Below are positions 8,056-18,864 of a stretch of 64,000 nt of DNA, in pieces. This DNA comes from CAYFRC01 sp050946115 (GTDB lineage Bacteria; Bacillota; Clostridia; Christensenellales; Aristaeellaceae), in assembly GCA_050946115.1 (NCBI GenBank), contig JBMNUF010000007.1, positions 62,001-126,000 of the forward strand, written 5' to 3'. Numbering within the stretch: the stretch's first letter is position 1; each line of letters begins with the position of its first letter. The notes under the pieces were generated by a model. That model did no database searches. It worked only from the letters and a program-made list of their open reading frames with translations, and was not told the DNA's origin. The translations under genes were made by a program, and so were the position numbers.

Positions 8056-9042
8056 GTGCCGTTTCCCGAAGCCGTCCGGGGCGCCGCGGGTCTCGCGCCC
8101 ATGGCAGGCGTAACGAGCCTGCCTTTTCGCATGCTCGCGCGGGAAATGGGCTGCGCGTGGGCGGTCACGGAGATGGTGAGCGCGAAGGGCTATTGCTTTT
8201 CGGGGAAAAAGCTCCGCGCGATGCGGGAGATTTTGGAGCGCGAAGGGGAACGCGGCATTTTGGGGCTGCAACTCTTCGGGCGCGAACCCGAATACCTCGC
8301 GCGGGCGGCCGCGGAACTGACGGAGGACGGATACGACTTTATAGACATCAACATGGGCTGCCCCGCGCCCAAAATCGTCTCCAACGGCGAGGGGAGCGCG
8401 CTCATGCGCGAGCCTGTGCTCGTCGGAAACATCGTAGAGGCGGTTGTGAGGGCGACACGCCTTCCCGTCACGGTGAAAATGCGCGCGGGCTGGGACGGGG
8501 AGAGCATCAACGCACCCGAGATCGCGCGCATCTGCGAGGCAAGCGGCGCGCGCGCCGTGTGCGTCCACCCGCGCACGAAGACGATGCAGTATTCGGGGCA
8601 TTCCGATTGGGATATCATCGCAAAAACGGTCGCCGCCGTCCGCATCCCCGTGATCGGAAACGGCGACATCCGATCCGGCGAAGATGCGCTATCCATGCTG
8701 CGCGAAACGGGCTGTCATGCCGTATCGGTCGGGCGCGGCGCGATGGGGAACCCGTGGATCTTTGCGGAGATCAACGCCGCCGTGGAAGGGAAGCCGTATA
8801 CGCCGCCGAGCGCGGCGGAGCGGATCGAAACCGCGATGCGCCACGTCGAGCTGCACACGGCGCTTCGCGGCGAGGGCGCGCTGCCGGAGATGCGCTCCCA
8901 CATCGCGTGGTATCTGAAGGGCGCAAAGAACGCAGCGCGCGTGCGCGCCGAAATCAACGCGCTTTCCTCCAAGGAGCGCGTCCTGTCCCGCCTGCGGGAA
9001 TACATGGCGCGGTGCGAGGAAGATGAATCACCGAAACGGTAG
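8056..9042 (+). CDS. dus: tRNA-dihydrouridine synthase
   Basis: This FMN enzyme reduces uridines in the tRNA D-loop with NADPH. It is about 328 residues, normal for bacterial Dus (DusB-like). Visible motifs: LAPMAGVTSLPFR at the N-terminus, the active-site DINMGCPAPKIV with its cysteine, VKMRAGWD, VHPRTKTMQYSG, IGNGDIRSGEDA and SVGRGAMGNPWIF. GTG at 8056 has GGTGAGG 9 bases upstream and is chosen. A GTG at 8041 overlaps the previous stop (GTGA) but has no spaced ribosome site; it remains possible through coupling. A longer upstream frame in this phase is a shadow of the preceding gene. Confidence 0.92.
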   Translation: MPFPEAVRGAAGLAPMAGVTSLPFRMLAREMGCAWAVTEMVSAKGYCFSGKKLRAMREILEREGERGILGLQLFGREPEYLARAAAELTEDGYDFIDINMGCPAPKIVSNGEGSALMREPVLVGNIVEAVVRATRLPVTVKMRAGWDGESINAPEIARICEASGARAVCVHPRTKTMQYSGHSDWDIIAKTVAAVRIPVIGNGDIRSGEDALSMLRETGCHAVSVGRGAMGNPWIFAEINAAVEGKPYTPPSAAERIETAMRHVELHTALRGEGALPEMRSHIAWYLKGAKNAARVRAEINALSSKERVLSRLREYMARCEEDESPKR

Positions 9043-9055
9043 AGAGAGGAACACG

Positions 9056-9841
9056 ATGGACGACTGTATGCTGGTGCCCCTTTTCAGCGGCTCCAAGGGA
9101 AATGCGACGCTTCTGTCCCTTCGGGGGACGCGCCTTCTGATCGATGCGGGCGTTTCGTGCAGGAGCCTCGTCGCGCGGCTCGCCGAGGCGAATGTCGCGC
9201 CGGAGACGCTCTCCGCCGTGCTCGTGACGCACGAGCATACCGATCACATCAAGGGCGTGGGCACCTTCTCCAGAAGATACGACCTGCCCGTCTTTGCGAC
9301 GGAGGGCACGTGGAACGCGATGCGCGACTATTTGGGCGATATCGCGCCCGAAAACGTGCGCGTGATCCGTGCCGGCGAGGATTTTTACATCGACCGCGTG
9401 GGGGTGCTCCCGTTCGAGATTCCGCACGACGCGGCGGAGCCGGTCGGCTATGCGCTCGCGTCCGGCGGCGCGAAGCTCTGCGTCGCGACGGATTTGGGCT
9501 GCGTCAGGGACTCGTGGGTGCGCCAGATCGAGGGCGCGGACGCGGTGTTGTTGGAGGCGAACCACGACGTGGAGATGCTCAAATGCGGGCGCTATCCGTT
9601 TGCGCTCAAGCGGCGCATCCTGGGGCGGCACGGCCATCTTTCGAACGTCGACGCGGGCTCCGTCGCGGCACGGCTCGCGGAAAACGGCGTGCGGCGCATC
9701 ATCCTGGGGCATTTGAGCGAGGAAAACAACTTTCCGGAGCTCGCATTCCGTACCGTGCAGGACGCGCTGGACGATGCGGGCGCTGCGGAGGCGCAGCTCT
9801 CCGTCGCACTGTGGCACAGGGGGGAAACAAATCATGCGTGA
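9056..9841 (+). CDS. metallo-beta-lactamase-fold hydrolase, YycJ/WalJ-like
   Basis: 261 residues. Starts VPLFSGSKGNATLL, typical of the YycJ (WalJ) group, and carries the metal-binding THEHTDHIKG motif near residue 60, a further metal-ligand Asp in VATDLGC, and LEANHD and LGHLSEENN near the C-terminus. Known members are two-metal nucleases or phosphoesterases, in some bacteria linked to the WalRK cell-wall regulon. No walR or walK is present here, so only the biochemical class is supported. AGAGGAA precedes the ATG. It overlaps the next gene by 8 bases. Confidence 0.88.
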   Translation: MDDCMLVPLFSGSKGNATLLSLRGTRLLIDAGVSCRSLVARLAEANVAPETLSAVLVTHEHTDHIKGVGTFSRRYDLPVFATEGTWNAMRDYLGDIAPENVRVIRAGEDFYIDRVGVLPFEIPHDAAEPVGYALASGGAKLCVATDLGCVRDSWVRQIEGADAVLLEANHDVEMLKCGRYPFALKRRILGRHGHLSNVDAGSVAARLAENGVRRIILGHLSEENNFPELAFRTVQDALDDAGAAEAQLSVALWHRGETNHA

Positions 9842-10757
9842 AAGGCGCGCGGCGCTGTGGTATCTTATCGCCTGCATCGGAAATATCGCGATTTCCCTTT
9901 CCGTATATTATGTCAATATACCGAGATACCTCGCGCAGCTGCTGTTTGAAACTTTGTTTCTCGCCGCACCGTGTTTTCTCGCGCTGTATAGGCGGGATAT
10001 GTCATCGGAGGAACTGCTCCTTCGGCCGATGTCTTTCTCCATGGCGATAACGGGCGTTTTTTCCGCGCTGCTTTGCATGTATCTGGCAAACGACGTATCC
10101 GTCCTCTGGTCGCTGTTTCTCGAAAAGCTTGGAATGCGCATCACATCCGCCTATACCCTTGCCGCAAGCGACAAGTGGTCGCTCGCGGGCGAGGTGCTTC
10201 TGGTCGGCGCGGTTCCGGGCATCTGCGAGGAGCTGTTCTTCCGAAGCTATTTTATGAACGCGTGGGGCGGCAGGCGAAAGGTATTCCTTTCTGCGCTCTT
10301 TTTCGCGCTGCTGCACGGCGTGCTGGGCGGGTTCCCCGTGCACCTGTTCTTGGGGCTGATCCTCGCCAAACTCGCCTATGAGAGCGGCAGCGTATACACT
10401 GCCATGGTCTTCCACACGGTGTATAACAGCGCGCTTACCATCCTAAGCTTTCTGCAGGCGCGGCTGCCGGACGCGCAGAGGTACGCGGAGATGAGCGTCA
10501 CACAATACGTCGCCTCCTCCGGCGGCATCGGCGCGTTCCTCCCGCAGATGGCGTTTTTGTCGCTGATCCTGTACACGACGCTCTCCTTCGCGTTCGCGCG
10601 TTGGCGCGCAAAGGGCGCGCGCGACGGATTGGATGCGCTCCCCGCGCGCGGAAAGCGCGATGCGTGGGCTGTGGGCATCCTCGCCGCCGCGGTGCTTTTG
10701 ATGCTCTATGTCTATGCGACGGATGCGCAGCAGATGCTCCGATTGGGGGTGTCGTGA
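9834..10757 (+). CDS. CPBP-family intramembrane metalloprotease
   Basis: 307 residues with about eight hydrophobic helices. The two glutamates of the Abi/CPBP motif are seen in GICEELFFRSYFMNA, followed by FFALLHGVLGG with its histidine and a MVFHTVYNS segment, the usual catalytic set of this Rce1-related family. Members cleave substrates within the membrane or serve in self-immunity and maturation; the substrate is unknown. Its start lies within the end of the previous gene and its stop overlaps the rlmH start by one base, so it belongs to the dus-rlmH operon. Confidence 0.88.
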   Translation: MRERRAALWYLIACIGNIAISLSVYYVNIPRYLAQLLFETLFLAAPCFLALYRRDMSSEELLLRPMSFSMAITGVFSALLCMYLANDVSVLWSLFLEKLGMRITSAYTLAASDKWSLAGEVLLVGAVPGICEELFFRSYFMNAWGGRRKVFLSALFFALLHGVLGGFPVHLFLGLILAKLAYESGSVYTAMVFHTVYNSALTILSFLQARLPDAQRYAEMSVTQYVASSGGIGAFLPQMAFLSLILYTTLSFAFARWRAKGARDGLDALPARGKRDAWAVGILAAAVLLMLYVYATDAQQMLRLGVS

Positions 10758-11233
10758 TGCGCTGTACGATCCTCTGCGTCGGAAAGCTCAAGGAAAAGTG
10801 GCAGGTTGCCGCCTGCGCGGAATATCTGAAGCGCCTGAGCCGCTACGGCTCGTTTGAGGTCGTCGAGGTGCCGGATTACCCGGAGCCGGAAAAATCCTCC
10901 CCCGCGCTCGAAATGCAGCTCGTCGAAAGGGAGGGGAAGGGCATCCTCGCGAAGATTAAGCCTGCGGATTACGTGGTCGCGCTGTGCATCGATGGTGCTG
11001 CGCCCGATTCGGTTGCGCTCTCAAAACTGACCGATGCGTGGGCGATGGCCGGGGCTCGTGTCGTGTTCACAATCGGCGGCTCGTTAGGGCTTTCGGAGGA
11101 TGTCGTTCGGCGCGCGGACTACAGGCTGTCGTTTTCGAACATGACGTTTCCGCATCCGCTCATGCGGGTGATTTTGCTCGAGCAGCTCTACCGCGCCCGA
11201 AAGATCGCCTCGGGGGAAAGGTATCACAAATGA
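10757..11233 (+). CDS. rlmH: 23S rRNA pseudouridine-1915 N3-methyltransferase
   Basis: 158 residues, the exact family size. RlmH is a SPOUT methyltransferase that methylates pseudouridine 1915 in helix 69 of 23S rRNA using S-adenosylmethionine. The sequence shows ILCVGKLKEKW at the N-terminus, LCIDGA, the SAM-binding knot segment FTIGGSLGLSEDV and the C-terminal SFSNMTFPHPLMRVILLEQLYRA with the conserved RARKIASGERYHK end. It overlaps both neighbours (1 and 4 bases), indicating translational coupling. Confidence 0.96.
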   Translation: MRCTILCVGKLKEKWQVAACAEYLKRLSRYGSFEVVEVPDYPEPEKSSPALEMQLVEREGKGILAKIKPADYVVALCIDGAAPDSVALSKLTDAWAMAGARVVFTIGGSLGLSEDVVRRADYRLSFSNMTFPHPLMRVILLEQLYRARKIASGERYHK

Positions 11234-11931
11234 ATGCATATATGATCCTCTGCGCGCACGAAATCCTGTCCCTGGGGACGGCGGGCGGCGCGCGAAGGGC
11301 GTTCGGGCTGACGGTGGACGAGGACGCGCGGGGCGGCATCGCCTGTATCGCGTGGATAGGGTTCCTGTTCGCGTCCGCTGTGCTGCTTATACTGTATACA
11401 CATCTCGCACTTCCCGCAGTGCTGTTTCAATTGCTGTGGCTGCTTTTGTCCCTCAGGGGGCGCGTGCGCGTAAAAAAGCCGAAGAAGGGGCAGATGCGGC
11501 TGCTGCTTTCCGAAGCGCCCGTGCGCGCAGTGTGCGCGGCTGCTGCTGCGGGCGGGCTGTATATGGGGGATACGCTCTCTGTCCTCGCGCTTCTCTATTC
11601 GATGCTCGCGCTCCGCTTCGACGGAGACCGCGCGAAGACGCGCTTTCTCGCGGGCGCGTTTCTGGGCGTCTCCGCGCTGTCTCTCCTGCATGCGCCCTAT
11701 GCCGCGTTCGCGCTTTCCGTGTGCGCCGCGGTTGCGCTGTGGGACGGGGTTTCGCCGCTGCTCGTACTGGCGGGCGCGTCGGGGCTCTTTCCCGCGCCGA
11801 TGCGGTATTTCCACATCCCCCTGTGCGCCATGGGCCTGTTTTTCCTGCGGGAGCGCCTGTATTCGGCATATCTGCCCGTGCGCGCCTATTTTCTCAAGCG
11901 CAGGCTGCGCAGAAAATCGGGCGGCAAATAA
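11230..11931 (+). CDS. hypothetical polytopic membrane protein
   Basis: 233 residues with several hydrophobic helices separated by short basic loops and a strongly basic C-terminus (FLKRRLRRKSGGK), so the tail is likely cytoplasmic. I do not recognise the family. The C-terminal segment RYFHIPLCAMGLFFLRE is loosely reminiscent of TraX-type acetyltransferases, but the N-terminus does not match. Its ATG overlaps the rlmH stop (ATGA), so it is translated with rlmH. Confidence 0.7.
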   Translation: MNAYMILCAHEILSLGTAGGARRAFGLTVDEDARGGIACIAWIGFLFASAVLLILYTHLALPAVLFQLLWLLLSLRGRVRVKKPKKGQMRLLLSEAPVRAVCAAAAAGGLYMGDTLSVLALLYSMLALRFDGDRAKTRFLAGAFLGVSALSLLHAPYAAFALSVCAAVALWDGVSPLLVLAGASGLFPAPMRYFHIPLCAMGLFFLRERLYSAYLPVRAYFLKRRLRRKSGGK

Positions 11932-11949
11932 GAGATAACAGAAGTTTGG

Positions 11950-11978
11950 TTGCGCGCACGGTGCGCGAAGGCTATACT
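11950..11978 (+). promoter_or_regulatory. promoter of secA
   Basis: TTGCGC and TATACT are 17 bases apart, 32 bases before the secA ATG. The spacer contains the inverted repeat GCGCAC/GTGCGC; whether it binds anything is unknown. Confidence 0.7.
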
Positions 11979-12010
11979 GTACCCATTCCAACCATCTTGG
12001 AGGAAAACAA

Positions 12011-14713
<2,703 letters not shown>

Positions 14714-14746
14714 CACAGGGATACTATTCTGAAGGGTGTGATTTTA

Positions 14747-15845
14747 GTGATCGAGACCGAGGGCTTCATGCAGGACTTGGAAGCCATTCGCGGTTTGATC
14801 GCCGAGGCAGGTGACTCACTTTGACGTGGGTCGCCTTGAAGAACAGCTGATCGAACTGCAGGAAGATATGGCATCCCCCGGGTTTTGGGACGATTTGGAG
14901 CGCGCGCAGAAGGTTACGCAGAAGTGCCGAGGCGTGGAAACGCGCATCGCGCAGTATAAGCGCCTTTTGTCCGCCGCGGACGATTTGGAGGTAATGATCG
15001 ACCTCGCCGAAGAGGAGGACGACGCATCGTTCATCCCCGAGATTCAGAGCGAGATCGCCGCATTATACAAGGAATTGGATTCCATCCGCCTCGCGACGCT
15101 CCTCACCGGCGAATACGACGCGTCGGACTGCATCCTCGCGCTGCACGCGGGCGCGGGCGGCACCGAGGCGCAGGACTGGACGCAGATGCTCTACCGCATG
15201 TATGCGCGCTTTTGCGAGCGGATGGGCTTTACCGTCAAGGAACTGGACTTTTTGGAGGGCGACGAGGCGGGCATCAAGAGCGTTACGTTTGAGGTGTCGG
15301 GCGATTACGCCTACGGACATTTGAAGAGTGAGCGCGGCGTGCACAGGCTCGTGCGCATCTCGCCGTTCGACTCCAACGCGCGGCGGCACACCTCCTTTGC
15401 CTCGCTCGACGTCGCGCCCGAGATCGAGGACGATGGCGCGGTCGAGATCAAGGCGGAGGACTTGCGCATCGATACCTACCGCGCGTCGGGCGCGGGCGGG
15501 CAGCACGTCAACCGAACCGACAGCGCGGTGCGCATCACGCACCTGCCCACGGGCATCGTCGTGCAGTGCCAGAACGAGCGCAGCCAGGTACAGAACAAGG
15601 AGATGTGCTTCCGCATGTTGCGCGCAAAGCTCGCGGAGGAGAAGGCGCGGCAGCAGCAGGAGCTGATGAGCGACGTGAAGGGTGAAATGAAAAAGATCGA
15701 ATGGGGCAGCCAGATTCGATCCTACGTCTTCCAACCCTACACCATGGTCAAGGACCATCGCACGGGCGAGGAAACCGCGGACATCGGCGCCGTCATGGAC
15801 GGCGATTTAGAGTCGTTCGTGACGAGCTACCTGCAAAAGCTGTAA
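14747..15845 (+). CDS. prfB: peptide chain release factor 2, programmed +1 frameshift
   Basis: RF2 releases finished proteins at UGA and UAA. The first 25 codons (14747-14821) end in CTT followed by an in-frame TGA at 14822-14824. Reading resumes in the +1 frame from GAC at 14823 to 15845, giving about 365 residues in total. This CTT-TGA-C arrangement, with a purine-rich GAGGCAGGTGA stretch just before it, is the classic autoregulatory frameshift: scarce RF2 leads to pausing and shifting. The body shows LHAGAGGTEAQDW, the SPF tripeptide (RISPFDSNARR) that reads UGA, and the catalytic GGQ (ASGAGGQHVN). Start GTG at 14747 lies 10 bases after AAGGG. It is not a pseudogene. Confidence 0.96.
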
Positions 15846-15851
15846 GAACGT

Positions 15852-16931
15852 ATGCGCTACGAAGAAATTGTGAAGCAAAAGGCGCAGGCGCTGCAAAGCG
15901 CCGGACGTGCGCGGATTTTGTCCGTCGAAACGTCCTGCGACGAGACCGCGATGGCGATCGTCGAGGACGGGCGGCGCGTGCTCGCGGGCGAAATCGCCTC
16001 GCAGATCGACATGCACGCGCTCTACGGCGGCGTGGTTCCCGAGATCGCGTCCCGCATGCACGTGGAGGCGATCGACGCGCTGTACGGGCATGTCATGGAA
16101 AAGGCGGGCGTTTCGCCCGCCGATATCGATGCCGTCGGCGTGACGAACGGTCCTGGGCTCGTGGGCGCGCTGCTCACGGGCGTAAGCTGGGCGAAGGCAT
16201 ATGCCTATGCTGCGGAAAAGCCGCTCATCCCCGTGAACCACATCGAAGGGCACGTCAGCGCGAACTACATCGCCCACCCCGATCTGGAGCCGCCGTTCGT
16301 GTGCCTCGTCGCATCGGGCGGGCACAGCCACATCGTGCGCGTCGAGGAATACGGAAGGTATATCCTTTTGGGGCAGACGACGGACGACGCGGCGGGCGAG
16401 GCGTTCGACAAGGTCGCAAGGGTGCTCTCCATTCCCTATCCCGGCGGCCCCCTGCTCGACAAGATCGCCGAGGAGGGGAACCCAAACGCCTACAAATTCC
16501 CGCGCCCCAAGGCGGAGGGCAGGTACAACTTCTCGTTTTCGGGGCTCAAGACCGCCGTGGTGAACCTTGCGCACAAAATGCGCCAAAACGGCGAAGAGCC
16601 GAATGCCAGGGACTTCGCGGCATCGTTTCGCAAAGCCGTCGTCGATTCGCTGGTAGATAAGCTGCTCCTCGCCTGCGCGGATACGGGCGCGTCGAAGGTC
16701 GCGCTGGCGGGCGGCGTCGCCTCGAACAGGCTCCTGCGGCGCGAAGTCGCGCGGCGCGGGGAGGAGATGCGCCTTTCGGTCTATATGCCCGAGCCGCGCC
16801 TCTGCACGGACAACGCCGAGATGATCGGGAGCGCGGCGTTTTACGACCTGATGGCGGGAAAGATCGCCCCCCTGTCGCTCAACGCGCAGCCGTCCGTGCG
16901 GCTCGTGGAGGAAGAAGGCCAATCGCCGTAG
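15852..16931 (+). CDS. tsaD: tRNA N6-threonylcarbamoyladenosine transferase subunit TsaD
   Basis: 359 residues. TsaD transfers the threonylcarbamoyl group to A37 of ANN-decoding tRNAs together with TsaB and TsaE. Family marks: ILSVETSCDETAMA at the N-terminus, the metal-binding NHIEGHVSANY, LVASGGHSHIV, GEAFDKVARVL, FSFSGLKTAV, GGVASNRLLR and CTDNAEMIG. It begins 6 bases after prfB. A strong terminator follows. TsaB and TsaE are not in the window. Confidence 0.97.
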   Translation: MRYEEIVKQKAQALQSAGRARILSVETSCDETAMAIVEDGRRVLAGEIASQIDMHALYGGVVPEIASRMHVEAIDALYGHVMEKAGVSPADIDAVGVTNGPGLVGALLTGVSWAKAYAYAAEKPLIPVNHIEGHVSANYIAHPDLEPPFVCLVASGGHSHIVRVEEYGRYILLGQTTDDAAGEAFDKVARVLSIPYPGGPLLDKIAEEGNPNAYKFPRPKAEGRYNFSFSGLKTAVVNLAHKMRQNGEEPNARDFAASFRKAVVDSLVDKLLLACADTGASKVALAGGVASNRLLRREVARRGEEMRLSVYMPEPRLCTDNAEMIGSAAFYDLMAGKIAPLSLNAQPSVRLVEEEGQSP

Positions 16932-16945
16932 CAGAAAAGGTTCAT

Positions 16946-16984
16946 GAGGGTTTCGCAGACTGCGCGAAGCCTTCTTTTTCTTTT
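16946..16984 (+). terminator. terminator after tsaD
   Basis: An 11-bp fully paired stem (GAGGGTTTCGC with GCGAAGCCTTC, including G-T pairs) is followed by TTTTTCTTTT. It closes the operon before the AT-rich islet. Confidence 0.85.
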
Positions 16985-17080
16985 GTGGAGTGTGCTTGAC
17001 GGAATAGGCAAACGATCGAGATTGCCCCGAAAAAATTAAGACCTTAATTCATATATGAGCCTGTGTATAGTCAAAATCGA

Positions 17081-17109
17081 TTGCATTTTTTAGATGAAAG
17101 CGGTATAAT
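17081..17109 (+). promoter_or_regulatory. promoter of the AT-rich two-gene islet
   Basis: TTGCAT and TATAAT are 17 bases apart, 40 bases before the first gene of the islet. Confidence 0.8.
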
Positions 17110-17149
17110 AAGTAGAGAGTTCATTTCAGATAAACAAGGAGCGGGAATA

Positions 17150-17635
17150 ATGTTGCAATATGCTTTTGGAGGAGGAACACCTCAAGAAATTTATGAAGCA
17201 ATTTCTGACATCGCAGATGATAGGGAATTTGTTACTCTGAATATAAATAAGACATGTTCATCAATATCGATGTTTGATAAAGTTGTTTTTAGTATCAGAA
17301 TCAACAGCCGCACGCAGTGTCTTGATACTGACAACAGCATTGCAGTTGAATATGTTCCTGATATTTTTGGCGCTACCCAAACTAAAGGAACTGCTCATAT
17401 TCCCCTCCTTGTTGATGAAGAATCGATTCCAAAAGTCAATGCAATGGTCAGGGATATTTATGAACAGCGTCGCTCCCAAGTCATCGGAGATGCATTTGGA
17501 TGTTGTAATGATCATGTAAGGTGTTCGGATGCAGGCTACTGCCTTCACCTAAAGGATAGGAAGTACTGGGGATGCTACTATAGAAAAAACCTTGAAGCAG
17601 GTCGCATTTTCTATGGTAAGAATAAGAACATCTGA
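17150..17635 (+). CDS. Cys-rich protein of unknown function in AT-rich islet
   Basis: 161 residues from the ATG at 17150, which has AAGGAGCGGG upstream; an upstream in-frame start would lie before the promoter. The C-terminal third carries clustered cysteines (GCCNDHVRCSDAGYC, then WGCYYRKNLEAGRIFYG), a spacing that could hold zinc or an iron-sulfur cluster. Base and codon use is clearly AT-richer than the tsaD and uraA neighbours, suggesting transfer. It sits 20 bases upstream of an exonuclease-BRCT gene, so the two are probably co-expressed and may act together on DNA. I do not recognise the family. Confidence 0.8.
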   Translation: MLQYAFGGGTPQEIYEAISDIADDREFVTLNINKTCSSISMFDKVVFSIRINSRTQCLDTDNSIAVEYVPDIFGATQTKGTAHIPLLVDEESIPKVNAMVRDIYEQRRSQVIGDAFGCCNDHVRCSDAGYCLHLKDRKYWGCYYRKNLEAGRIFYGKNKNI

Positions 17636-17655
17636 CAGAAGAAAGGTGGTTACCT

Positions 17656-18549
17656 ATGGAGAAATACCATCGCGGTAATTATGTCCGTAAAATATGCAAA
17701 GACTACTGCGTCCTTGATACAGAAACCACTGGCCTTTCCGCTTATACTAACTGTATTATTGAAATAGGCATTTTAAGAGTCAGGGACAATATTGTAGTTG
17801 CTGAATATAGCCAACTTATTGACCCTGAATGTGAATTGGATCCATATATCACGAATCTGACTGGGATTACACAGAAAATGTTGGAAGGTCAGCCAACAAT
17901 CGATTCTGTGAAAGACGAGGTATTGGCTTTTATTGGTGATGACATTGTAGTGGGGCATAATACACATTTTGATATGCAATTCCTTGCAAATGGGTTTTGT
18001 TATGACTTCCCATACGAATATATGGATACTCTCCAATTTGCTAGAAAGTTATATCCGGAGTTTTCGGGACATAGTTTAGGGATGCTGGCATCTCAGCTGG
18101 GGTTGCCCACCGTTGGCCATCGAGCGTTGGGTGACTGTAGATCAACAAAGGCATTGTTGGACTGCATGGTTACAAAAATGCTAGATGCTAACATGACTGT
18201 AGAACAAGTATTTCTACTTAAGAGAAAAAAGGCTCCCCATAATCGTTTTAATATTTCTCAAATAGTCCCCACAGAAGAAAAAAACGAAGATAGTTGCTTC
18301 TATGGAAAACATTGCATATTCACTGACACACTGGAAAAGATGATTCGAAAAGACGCCATGCAACTAGTTGTAAACGTCGGGGGAATACTTGATGAGAGTG
18401 TGTGCAGCACCACAGATTTCTTGATTTTTGGGAGTTTCGATTATTACAGATCTATAAAAGAAGGGAGAACAAGAGAACTAAATAAGGCTAAAGCCCTAAA
18501 ACAAAAGGGACATAGTATCGAAATCATAGATGAACATACTTTGTCATGA
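17656..18549 (+). CDS. DEDDh 3'-5' exonuclease with C-terminal BRCT domain
   Basis: 297 residues. Residues about 17-175 form a DnaQ/epsilon-like exonuclease: VLDTETTGL (Exo I), VVGHNTHFDMQFL (Exo II) and the HRALGDCRSTKALL motif (Exo III, DEDDh type). A linker then leads to about 80 residues ending near RELNKAKALKQKGHSIEIIDEHTL, the typical end of a BRCT domain, which binds DNA ends or phosphopeptides. The order resembles stand-alone repair or plasmid/phage-linked exonucleases rather than a polymerase subunit. AAAGGTGG precedes the ATG. AT-rich like its upstream partner, and set between a strong terminator and a separate uraA promoter. Confidence 0.88.
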   Translation: MEKYHRGNYVRKICKDYCVLDTETTGLSAYTNCIIEIGILRVRDNIVVAEYSQLIDPECELDPYITNLTGITQKMLEGQPTIDSVKDEVLAFIGDDIVVGHNTHFDMQFLANGFCYDFPYEYMDTLQFARKLYPEFSGHSLGMLASQLGLPTVGHRALGDCRSTKALLDCMVTKMLDANMTVEQVFLLKRKKAPHNRFNISQIVPTEEKNEDSCFYGKHCIFTDTLEKMIRKDAMQLVVNVGGILDESVCSTTDFLIFGSFDYYRSIKEGRTRELNKAKALKQKGHSIEIIDEHTLS

Positions 18550-18698
18550 CCTTCTTGATTTGTGAAGACATGATTATCGACTTGATTGCACCTTATAAGA
18601 ATATAGTATTGGCAAAGCGCCTCAAGTCGTATCGAATAATCCGCCAATCGCTTAATCCTGCACAAGCTGCTCCCCTGTGTTATTATACGAAATATAAC

Positions 18699-18727
18699 TT
18701 GACACAGGCTGTACAATGTGCTATCAT
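18699..18727 (+). promoter_or_regulatory. promoter of the NCS2 permease
   Basis: TTGACA and TATCAT are separated by 17 bases; near-consensus. It lies 150 bases after the exonuclease stop. Confidence 0.85.
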
Positions 18728-18733
18728 TCCTTA

Positions 18734-18864
18734 GAAACCGAACAGGCGTGCGCCATATCGGGGATATTGGATCGTCCATTTTTCACCACGATGCTGCTTC
18801 GGCGGTCTCGTGGTGTTTGACAGAATGGGAAACAATAACAACATAGGAAGGGATGGGGTATTCC
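18734..18864 (+). promoter_or_regulatory. structured leader of the NCS2 permease, unidentified
   Basis: About 130 untranslated bases follow the promoter. They contain an 8-bp perfect stem CACCACGA/TCGTGGTG (18784-18815) enclosing a TTCG-capped inner stem, plus a short GGATCGTCC element before a T-run. I could not match it to the purine, PRPP or PyrR-type leaders I know. With the 300-bp gap between the exonuclease and the permease, this leader and the promoter are all I see there. Confidence 0.4.

Noticed and set aside
14747..14824. prfB as a broken gene because of the in-frame TGA
   Set aside because: The stop lies in the conserved CTT-TGA-C context of the programmed RF2 frameshift.
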